A program made the position numbers and the translations under genes. Below the pieces are notes generated by a model. The model saw only the letters and a list, made by a program, of their open reading frames with translations. It made no database searches and was not told the DNA's origin. A stretch of 6,897 nt of DNA from Leptospiraceae bacterium (GTDB taxonomy: Bacteria > Spirochaetota > Leptospiria > Turneriellales > Turneriellaceae): the NCBI GenBank assembly GCA_016788945.1, contig JAEUSA010000371.1, positions 1 to 6,897 on the forward strand, read 5' to 3'. This document shows positions 1 to 5,349 of the stretch, piece by piece (the first letter of the stretch is position 1; each line of letters opens with the position of its first letter).

Positions 1-350
1 CACTGAATAACGCAAAAGCCCCGATGTTTGTTTTTCTCGGCGGTCAGGGTAAGGGCGAAAGTTACGCTGAACTTGCGCGAGTACTCCACGAAAAGCAGGC
101 GAAGGCGCTCATTTACGGTGAATGCCGCAACGATATGGCTCACGATTTCAACCTTGCGGGATTCAACGATTATACGCTGCATGAGAACCTGTTTAAAGCT
201 TTTCATACGGCGAAGCGCATGGTTGCGCAACTCAAGCTCGAAACGGCTACGCTGCTGCTTTCACCCGCGGCGACATCGTGGGATCAGTACAAAAGTTTTG
301 AAGAACGCGGTGAGCATTTTCGCACTCTCGTGTCTTCGCTCAGCCATTAG
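1..350 (+). CDS. murD: MurD, UDP-N-acetylmuramoyl-L-alanine--D-glutamate ligase, C-terminal fragment (5' end outside window)
   Basis: This is the last 115 codons of an open frame that enters from the left edge (first whole codon at 3-5, TAG stop at 348-350). MurD adds D-glutamate to UDP-MurNAc-L-alanine in the cytoplasm, an ATP-dependent step of peptidoglycan precursor synthesis. The fragment is the Mur ligase C-terminal domain. It opens with a strand and glycine turn (FVFLGGQGKGESY, visible residues 9-21) that fits the start of that domain. At about residues 86-104 it carries the MurD signature LSPAATSWDQYKSFEERGE, whose Ser and Phe positions are known to contact the D-glutamate substrate in the family. 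The ATG at 24 is internal, not the start, because the frame is open and MurD-like upstream of it. The stop overlaps the stop of the convergent minus-strand gene. MurC, MurE and MurF share the fold, but the SPA-S-DQ-K-FE-RG pattern is typical of MurD. Confidence 0.9.
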   Translation, partial: LNNAKAPMFVFLGGQGKGESYAELARVLHEKQAKALIYGECRNDMAHDFNLAGFNDYTLHENLFKAFHTAKRMVAQLKLETATLLLSPAATSWDQYKSFEERGEHFRTLVSSLSH

Positions 351-802
351 AGCAGGGTCAGCGATTGCAGAATTTTGCCGACTTGCGCGGCTTCTTCGTT
401 TTCCGGTTCGCCTTTGCAATTGTAAAGCGCCAGAACGAAAATGCCCGAGCGTTCGGCCATCAATGCCAGAAAAAAGTGGCCACCTGATCTGTATTCGCAC
501 GCACCCATCTCGGTACCGTCGCGCATGAAATACTGTGCACTTTCGTCCGAAACGCCCTGTTTGCTGAGGAATATCCGCAGCTTTTCGCCGAGGTTTTTTC
601 CGGCGAGGAAGGGCGATTCACGCAGCAGTTGTTCATTTGCCGCACCGTTCAGATTCGCCGCCATAATCTGCAAAGCACCGCCATAAGGGGTGATACCGTC
701 AAAGAAGCTGGGAATTCCCTCGACTATCTCCATTTCCCAGGTGCGCGGATATTGCAGGGAATACCAGTTTTCCGGGGAAACAAAAGATTGCGTGAGTGCC
801 AT
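347..802 (-). CDS. Conserved-looking protein of unknown function, possible PsbP/MOG1-like or DUF3805-like fold
   Basis: This is a 151-residue soluble protein with no signal peptide or membrane segment. I do not recognise its function. The N-terminus (FVSPENWYSLQYPRTWEME, residues 7-25) has the pattern of a short strand, an aromatic residue, then YP-x-x-W. That pattern is seen in small alpha/beta domains of the PsbP/MOG1 type and in DUF3805 proteins, and the C-terminus (VGKILQSLTLL, 141-151) resembles the closing helix and strand of such domains. The fold assignment is an inference from pattern only. The ATG begins 1 nt after the argG TGA stop, which fixes the start and suggests translation coupled to argG. 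It is the last gene of the minus-strand cluster, and its TAA stop (349-347) shares bases with the murD stop. Nothing in the sequence links it to arginine synthesis beyond position. Confidence 0.8.
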   Translation of the reverse strand: MALTQSFVSPENWYSLQYPRTWEMEIVEGIPSFFDGITPYGGALQIMAANLNGAANEQLLRESPFLAGKNLGEKLRIFLSKQGVSDESAQYFMRDGTEMGACEYRSGGHFFLALMAERSGIFVLALYNCKGEPENEEAAQVGKILQSLTLL

Positions 803-803
803 A

Positions 804-2054
804 TCAGCCGATCAGATCTTTGTAGCCCTTGTACGAATTACGCGCAGTCAGGGCAAACAGACGGATAAAACCTTCGGCGTCGAATTGGTTATAGACGTCT
901 TCTTTTTCAAAAGAAGCGAGCGCCGCGCTATAAAGCGAATTTGGTGACTTGCGGGCGACGACCTGCGCACTGCCTTTGTAGAGGCGCATTTTGACGACGC
1001 CGTTCACTGCCCGTTGTGTTTGATCGACGAAAGCCTGTAGTGCCTCGCGCTCGGGCGTAAACCACTGGCCGTTATAGACCAAGCGTGCGTATTTCATGCT
1101 GAGCTCGTCTTTTAGGTGTTGCAAATTGCGCTCGAGGGTGATCGATTCGAGATCGCGGTGCGCGAGCGTGAGTATTGTTCCGCCGGGCGTTTCGTACACT
1201 CCGCGTGATTTGATGCCGACGAGTCGGTTCTCGACGATGTCGATGCGACCGACACCATGTTCGCCGCCGATCTTGTTGAGAGCCATGAGCAGGTCAAATG
1301 GTGCCAGACGCTTGCCGTTCAGTGCCACCGCATCGCCGCGTTCGAATTCGATTTCGATTGTTGCTGCGCTGTCAGGCGCTTTCTCCGCGCTGCGGGTCAG
1401 CAGGAACATGTCTTCTTTGTACTCATGCCACGGATCTTCGAGCACGCCGCCCTCATAGCTGATATGCAGCGCATTGCGGTCCATCGAATAGGGTTTCTCT
1501 GCCGACGCAGTAACGGGAATATTTTCTTCTTTTGCATACTTGATCAGGTCTTCCCTACCGCGAAAATTCCACGTACGCCATGGGGCGACGATTTTAAGTG
1601 AAGGATTGAGCGCCATGAACGTCAGTTCGAAGCGGACTTGGTCGTTTCCTTTTCCGGTGGCTCCGTGAGCAACGGCATCTGCACCTTCTTTTTCCGCGAT
1701 TTCTACCTGCCGCTTGGCGATTAAAGGGCGCGCAATCGATGTACCCAACAAATAGCGCATCTCATAGACGGCAGAAGCGCGCAACATCGGAAATACATAA
1801 TCGCGCACAAACTCTGCCCGCAAATCTTCAATATAACACTTCGCCGCGCCGGTGCGCGCTGCTTTGGCATCGAGACCGGTAAGTTCTTCTTCTTGGCCGA
1901 TATCGGCGCAATACGCGATCACTTCGCAATTATAGGTTTTTTTTATCCAATGTAGAATCACCGAGGTATCGAGACCGCCCGAATAAGCGAGGACAATCTT
2001 ACGAATATTCTGGTTACGTGTTTCCTGAACTGGCGAGGAGTTTTGTTGAGTCAT
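804..2054 (-). CDS. argG: Argininosuccinate synthase
   Basis: ArgG condenses citrulline and aspartate with ATP to give argininosuccinate, AMP and PPi, the penultimate step of arginine synthesis, in the cytoplasm. The 416-residue protein has the N-type ATP-pyrophosphatase loop [10 protein letters not shown] at residues 23-32. The conserved [10 protein letters not shown] is at 101-110, the glycine-rich nucleotide and substrate segment [14 protein letters not shown] at 130-143, and EKPYSMDRN at 186-194. Family members are usually about 400 residues. The excess is a polar N-terminal tail of about 16 residues before the first strand. The ATG at 2054 is the only ATG near the N-terminus, and an in-frame TAG at 2111 closes the frame upstream. 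A second ATG at 2058-2056 is out of frame and opens only a 14-codon ORF. No Shine-Dalgarno motif is visible. The gene lies 54 nt behind the small membrane protein, the widest unambiguous gap in the cluster, so it may have extra regulation. No argH is in the window. Confidence 0.97.
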   Translation of the reverse strand: MTQQNSSPVQETRNQNIRKIVLAYSGGLDTSVILHWIKKTYNCEVIAYCADIGQEEELTGLDAKAARTGAAKCYIEDLRAEFVRDYVFPMLRASAVYEMRYLLGTSIARPLIAKRQVEIAEKEGADAVAHGATGKGNDQVRFELTFMALNPSLKIVAPWRTWNFRGREDLIKYAKEENIPVTASAEKPYSMDRNALHISYEGGVLEDPWHEYKEDMFLLTRSAEKAPDSAATIEIEFERGDAVALNGKRLAPFDLLMALNKIGGEHGVGRIDIVENRLVGIKSRGVYETPGGTILTLAHRDLESITLERNLQHLKDELSMKYARLVYNGQWFTPEREALQAFVDQTQRAVNGVVKMRLYKGSAQVVARKSPNSLYSAALASFEKEDVYNQFDAEGFIRLFALTARNSYKGYKDLIG

Positions 2055-2081
2055 GCATCCGTATTCTGCCGCCGAAACGTG

Positions 2082-2097
2082 CCGTAAATTATTACGG
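2082..2097. promoter_or_regulatory. Inverted repeat in the 54-nt gap upstream of argG
   Basis: CCGTAA-ATTA-TTACGG is a perfect 6-bp inverted repeat with a 4-nt AT-rich centre, placed 28-43 nt upstream of the argG start. It could be an operator or part of an argG promoter (the TAATAA on the minus strand resembles a -10 element), but no matching -35 is seen. No T-run follows on the minus strand, so it does not look like a terminator. It does not match the E. coli ARG box as I know it. Six-base arms can arise by chance, so confidence is low. Confidence 0.25.
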
Positions 2098-2108
2098 AAC
2101 CCGGCTTG

Positions 2109-2327
2109 CTACCGTTTGGATTTTCCCTTGCGAAAAATGAAGATCAGCATCGTCGTGATCGAAAAAACGATACAGACAGCGAAGCCTGTGATATTGAACG
2201 GCGTCGGATCTTCTGACATGCGAAATCCGAAGATGAGTAGGGGGATTTTAATGAAAATAATGGAATTGAGAAATATCATCACCATCTGCCTGACGTCGAG
2301 GGGTTTTTCTTCCTCGGGTGCAGGCAT
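2109..2327 (-). CDS. Small two-helix membrane protein of unknown function, cotranscribed with nuoH
   Basis: This 72-residue protein matches nothing I recognise. It has an acidic, proline-containing N-terminus (MPAPEEEKPLDVRQ). A hydrophobic segment spans about residues 15-35, and a polar turn (RMSEDPTPFN, 36-45) follows. A second hydrophobic segment lies at about 46-65, and the tail is strongly basic (RKGKSKR, 66-72). By the positive-inside rule, both ends should face the cytoplasm as a helical hairpin. The ATG starts 8 nt after the nuoH TGA, so it is almost certainly on the same mRNA and possibly coupled. No Shine-Dalgarno is visible, and the AUG lies in one arm of a possible hairpin at 2323-2359. 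Position behind nuoH suggests a role with complex I or its assembly, but that is only context. It is not NuoA, NuoJ or NuoK: it is too short and lacks the acidic membrane residues and number of helices expected of them. Confidence 0.75.
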   Translation of the reverse strand: MPAPEEEKPLDVRQMVMIFLNSIIFIKIPLLIFGFRMSEDPTPFNITGFAVCIVFSITTMLIFIFRKGKSKR

Positions 2328-2359
2328 CGGGAAAATCAGTGGAAATAGACCCAGATGCC
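2323..2359 (-). promoter_or_regulatory. Possible RNA hairpin across the nuoH stop and the start of the small membrane protein gene
   Basis: On the minus strand, GGCATC-T-GGG pairs with CCC-GATGCC: nine base pairs with one bulged T and an 18-nt loop. The loop contains the nuoH TGA stop, and the 3' arm contains the downstream ATG. If formed, it would hide the start codon until a ribosome finishing nuoH opened it. Six plus three pairs with a bulge and a large loop is not rare by chance, so this is a candidate only. Confidence 0.3.
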
Positions 2360-3394
2360 GGCGATCAGCAGGTTGACCATCGCCAATGGTACCAGTCTTC
2401 TCCAGCCGAGGTTCATGAGCTGGTCATAGCGAAAGCGCGGAATAGACCAGCGCACCCAGACGAATAAGAAGACGAAAACAAACGCCTTGGCAAAAAAGAA
2501 CGCAGCTCCAATCAGGGGGGCATACCAAGAATTTTTGACATGCACGAGGACAAATTCGGGGATATTGTAACCACCGAAGAACAACAATGCCGCGAGCAGC
2601 GACAAAGTGATCATATTCATATATTCGGCAATAAAAAACAGTGCGAACTTGAATGCGCCGTATTCTGTGTGGAAGCCGACAACAAGTTCGCTTTCAGCTT
2701 CGGCAAGGTCAAAAGGCAGACGATTGGTTTCGGCAAACATCGTCACCAGAAAAACACCAAAGGCAATTGCGCCTGGCAGGGTAGTGATGAACCAGCGATC
2801 GCTCTGCGCGCGGACAATTTGTGTCAAATCGAGGCTACCGGCGAGTATGACGATCACGGCGAGGCTGAGGGCAAGCGCAAGTTCATACGAAATCATTTGA
2901 GCGGTGGAGCGCACCGAACCTAACAGTGCATACTTATTGTTGCTCGACCAGCCCGCGAGCATAATGCCGTACACGGCAAGTGAGGCAACCGCCGACATGT
3001 AGAGCAAGCCGCCGCCCGGATTCATCACTTGAAAAACAAACTCTTTGCTGCCCGTCGCCGAACGCACAAAATCGGGCACCTGTGTGAAAACAGGAGTAAA
3101 AGGAATCGCAGCCCACAGCATTATGGCCGTCGTCATCGACAGCGCAGGGGCAAGTACGAAGATCCAAGCGTCGGCGTTGCGCGGAATGGTTTCTTGTTTG
3201 GTGAGAAACTTGATGCCGTCGGCGAGCGGCTGCAGCAGACCCCACAGGCCGGCGCGGTTCGGGCCGTAACGGTCTTGAATATAACCGGCCCACTTGCGTT
3301 CGAGCAGCGTGTAATACGCCGCACCGGTAATCATTGCCCCGAACAGAATGACGATTTTGATCGCCACCCACAGAATATCACTGTGATACCACAT
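2336..3394 (-). CDS. nuoH: NADH-quinone oxidoreductase subunit H (complex I, ND1 homologue)
   Basis: NuoH joins the membrane arm of complex I to the peripheral arm and forms part of the quinone-binding cavity in the inner membrane. Numbering from the chosen ATG (352 residues), TM1 is at about 7-29. The first cytoplasmic loop has YYTLLERK (27-34) and QDRYGPNR (40-47), and signature GLLQPLADGIKFLTKQE lies at 52-68. GWSSNNKYALLGSVRS is at 148-163, and the second signature PFDLAEAESELVVG at 227-240. The loop between TM2 and TM3 (about 98-129) looks roughly 18 residues longer than in E. coli as I remember it. The frame extends upstream to an ATG at 3463, only 3 nt after the holB stop. I prefer 3394 because it gives the usual family N-terminus, and because the upstream 23 residues carry several Arg and Lys that would sit on the periplasmic side. 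Neither start has a Shine-Dalgarno. No other nuo gene is adjacent. Confidence 0.95.
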   Translation of the reverse strand: MWYHSDILWVAIKIVILFGAMITGAAYYTLLERKWAGYIQDRYGPNRAGLWGLLQPLADGIKFLTKQETIPRNADAWIFVLAPALSMTTAIMLWAAIPFTPVFTQVPDFVRSATGSKEFVFQVMNPGGGLLYMSAVASLAVYGIMLAGWSSNNKYALLGSVRSTAQMISYELALALSLAVIVILAGSLDLTQIVRAQSDRWFITTLPGAIAFGVFLVTMFAETNRLPFDLAEAESELVVGFHTEYGAFKFALFFIAEYMNMITLSLLAALLFFGGYNIPEFVLVHVKNSWYAPLIGAAFFFAKAFVFVFLFVWVRWSIPRFRYDQLMNLGWRRLVPLAMVNLLIAGIWVYFH

Positions 3395-3466
3395 ACGCGT
3401 TGCGTCAGGGAATGGCTTCAAGAGTGCGCGTCGAGCAGATTGGGGCTGCCCTCCGCGGGTCATGGG

Positions 3467-4420
3467 CTATGACCGTGTGCTCCATAATTCGATAAAGCGG
3501 AATAAGAAACTGTAAAATACCGCATTTTGGTTGAGAGGGCGGTTGCCGAAAATGCGGACGTCGAGATTCTGCATATAGTTGCGCATCAGCTCTGCAGCAC
3601 GCACGGCGCTGGTAACAGGCATATGCGCAATATGTACCGGCGATAGTGCCGCCACGCGCCCTTCGACCGCCCGGTCGCGCATCGCGGCGTAAAACGGCAT
3701 CAGCATAAATTTCATGGCCCGTGTTTGTGCCGTTATCGTGTCTTTTTCGAATGCCTGCTTTGGTGCCAGAAAAAAAAGCTGTTCCAGTGCGGGAAAATCG
3801 GCCTCGGAGTAGGAGAATTCATCGTTTTGCCGGCGTGCCTCGGCAATCAGGTTTTCTGCCGTTTCACCGTGCTGGCGCAGAAAATCGTCGCCACCGGTGA
3901 GAGCATAAAACCGTAGCCAGGCATCAGCGGGTAGGTCCGCGGCATTCAGTTGCGGCGCCAGATGCGCAATCACTGCGCGCGAACGTATGGTCTCTTTTAG
4001 CGCCTCTGCAGTCTGCACACTCAGAAAAAAATAGTTATCTGCCGCGGGCTCTTCGAGAGTTTTTAACAGCGCGGTTTCTGCCTCATCTTTTATACCCGCC
4101 GCGTTGTGAAAAATAATCACGCGCGCGGTTGCCCGCCAGGGAGAGTAGGGCAAAACACGCTTGAGCAGATGCCTCACGGTGCCGGGCGGCGCGTCCTTTT
4201 CGCTGCCGATCAACACCGATTCACCGATGAATTCAACGAGGTCGGGATGCCGGTTTTCAGCGATGAGCGTTTCGGTGAGAGTGGCCGTATCTTCAGCATT
4301 GCGCCGGCGGGCAAAAAGTATTTCGGCGCCCAATTTGCGCAAACGCGCCATTTTTTCGGGCGACATGTCGCCCTCGAAAATAACCGTCTGCGGCAGCGAT
4401 AGGGCACTGAGCGCTGTCAT
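3467..4420 (-). CDS. holB: DNA polymerase III delta' subunit-like clamp-loader protein (HolB-like)
   Basis: Delta' is the non-catalytic AAA+ subunit of the clamp loader that places the sliding clamp on primed DNA. The 317-residue protein shows the family order: HPD (58-60), the strand RVIIFHNA (100-107), the hallmark ALLKTLEEP (117-125), FFLSVQT (131-137), and the sensor-1 region TIRSRA (144-149). Delta' and tau/gamma normally have an SRC motif there, and Cys is replaced by Ala. The Walker A position is degenerate (GDMSPEKM, 17-24, against G-x4-G-K-T/S), consistent with a subunit that does not bind ATP. The protein has no cysteine at all, so the usual four-Cys zinc module is missing, and the N-terminal part is short. 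The ATG at 4420 is 4 nt after the ilvE stop. A second in-frame ATG at 4366 has GAGG five nt upstream, but using it would remove the first strand (TVIFEG). DnaX is excluded by the missing P-loop and by length. Confidence 0.82.
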   Translation of the reverse strand: MTALSALSLPQTVIFEGDMSPEKMARLRKLGAEILFARRRNAEDTATLTETLIAENRHPDLVEFIGESVLIGSEKDAPPGTVRHLLKRVLPYSPWRATARVIIFHNAAGIKDEAETALLKTLEEPAADNYFFLSVQTAEALKETIRSRAVIAHLAPQLNAADLPADAWLRFYALTGGDDFLRQHGETAENLIAEARRQNDEFSYSEADFPALEQLFFLAPKQAFEKDTITAQTRAMKFMLMPFYAAMRDRAVEGRVAALSPVHIAHMPVTSAVRAAELMRNYMQNLDVRIFGNRPLNQNAVFYSFLFRFIELWSTRS

Positions 4421-4429
4421 GCGCTCAGT
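4406..4429 (-). promoter_or_regulatory. Perfect 9-bp stem hairpin with the holB start codon in its loop and the ilvE stop in its stem
   Basis: On the minus strand, ACTGAGCGC pairs perfectly with GCGCTCAGT around a 6-nt loop, ATGACA. The loop begins with the holB AUG. The upstream arm contains the ilvE UGA (4427-4425), and the downstream arm is holB codons 3-5. No U-run follows on either strand, so it is not an intrinsic terminator. A stem of this length at exactly this point is unlikely by chance. It would be expected to couple holB translation to ribosomes finishing ilvE, or less likely to be a protein-binding site. The structure is seen in sequence; the role is inferred. Confidence 0.6.
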
Positions 4430-5348
4430 ACACCGGTGTCAGCCAGTGCATATATTGTTCGATTTCTCCCGCAGCAAAACGGAAGAAAGTGTCCTGCAGT
4501 TTACGCGTGATCGGGCCGATCGAACCGTCGCCAATTTTGCGGCGATCGATGCTTTCTATCCAAGCAATCTGCGCACCGGTACCGGAAAAGAAAACCTCGT
4601 CGGCGGTGTAGAGTTCCGTACGGCTTACATCACGTTCTTCGCATTCGATACCCATGTCTTTTGCCATGGAAAGCACCGTGCGGCGCGTGATTCCTTCGAG
4701 AATCGCGGAAGCAATTCCCGGTGTGATGAGTCTGCCGTTGCGAACGATAAAAATATTTTCAGCGGAACCTTCGGAGACAAAGCCGCGTTGATCGAGAAAT
4801 ATCGCCTCGTCGAAACCGTTTTCGAGCGCTTCAGATTTGGCGAGCGCCGAGTTTATATATCCACCGGAGGCTTTGGCACGCGCCGGTATCTGATTATCCG
4901 AAATGCGCACCCAAGAGGAAACAGCGGCTTTGAGGCCGCGTTTGGTATCGAGATAGTCGTCGAGCGGAATCGCATAAAGTGCAAACTTGTCTTCAACGTT
5001 GTGCAGACGCGGTGACATGGTCAGTTCGGATTTATAGATGAACGGACGCAGGTAGCAGTTTTGGCGCCACTCGCCTTGTCTCAGGAGGTTGACCGTGATG
5101 TCACGGAATTCATCGTAAGGCATTGCCCAGTGCATCTGTAGAATGCGCGCCGATTGTCTCAGCCGTGTATGGTGATCTTCGAGACGGAGAAGGTAAAGGT
5201 TGTTTTTGTTCTTATTGTAATATGCACGCAGGCCACCGAAAAATGCCGTGCCGTACTGCAACGCATGCGTGCGGATATTGATATTGGCGTCTTTGAGCAA
5301 AACGTATTTGCCGTCGAACCATGCGGGTTTATTTTCAAAATCTGACAT
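4425..5348 (-). CDS. ilvE: Branched-chain amino acid aminotransferase (PLP fold type IV)
   Basis: IlvE transfers the amino group of glutamate to the 2-oxo acids of leucine, isoleucine and valine, the last step of their synthesis, in the cytoplasm. The protein of 307 residues has the usual family length. HALQYGTAFFGGLRAY (28-43) is the conserved N-terminal segment, and RLEDHHTRLRQSARIL (55-70) follows. The PLP-binding lysine is K159 in RAKASGGYINSALAKSEA, and E193 lies in GFVSEGSAENIF (189-200). T257 lies in FSGTGAQ. These numbers coincide with the E. coli enzyme as I remember it. The frame extends to an ATG at 5444, but that would overlap trxB by 95 nt and add 32 unrelated residues. The ATG at 5348, one nt after the trxB stop, is preferred. 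Only a weak GGAA lies upstream. A D-amino acid transaminase or aminodeoxychorismate lyase would be the alternatives, but length and the GGLRAY and SGTGAQ motifs favour IlvE. Confidence 0.95.
   Translation of the reverse strand: MSDFENKPAWFDGKYVLLKDANINIRTHALQYGTAFFGGLRAYYNKNKNNLYLLRLEDHHTRLRQSARILQMHWAMPYDEFRDITVNLLRQGEWRQNCYLRPFIYKSELTMSPRLHNVEDKFALYAIPLDDYLDTKRGLKAAVSSWVRISDNQIPARAKASGGYINSALAKSEALENGFDEAIFLDQRGFVSEGSAENIFIVRNGRLITPGIASAILEGITRRTVLSMAKDMGIECEERDVSRTELYTADEVFFSGTGAQIAWIESIDRRKIGDGSIGPITRKLQDTFFRFAAGEIEQYMHWLTPVY
4430..4439. repeat. Perfect 10-bp palindrome ACACCGGTGT abutting the ilvE/holB hairpin
   Basis: ACACCGGTGT is fully self-complementary and begins at the base next to the 9-bp inverted repeat, so 4406-4439 consists entirely of two adjacent dyads. 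It encodes part of the IlvE C-terminus (TPVY). It could be a protein-binding dyad or coincidence helped by the local taste for ACCGGT, which recurs in the window mostly as Thr-Gly codons. Confidence 0.3.
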
Positions 5349-5349
5349 A

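Noticed and set aside
28..528. A 166-codon + strand open frame crossing the end of murD
   Set aside because: It is out of frame with clear MurD sequence and then runs antisense to the next gene; the translation is Arg/Ser/Cys-rich and not protein-like.
2055..2058. An out-of-frame ATG 4 nt upstream of the argG start, opening a 14-codon ORF
   Set aside because: It has no ribosome-binding context or recognisable peptide; it arises from the ATGCATG overlap.
4406..4429. The ilvE/holB inverted repeat as an intrinsic terminator
   Set aside because: No run of T follows the stem on either strand, and the downstream gene starts inside it.
4161..5015. A 284-codon open frame on the + strand opposite ilvE and holB
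   Set aside because: It runs antisense across the junction of two well-supported genes and its translation lacks any recognisable motif; the opposite strand encodes complete IlvE and HolB-like signatures. It is a frame shadow.
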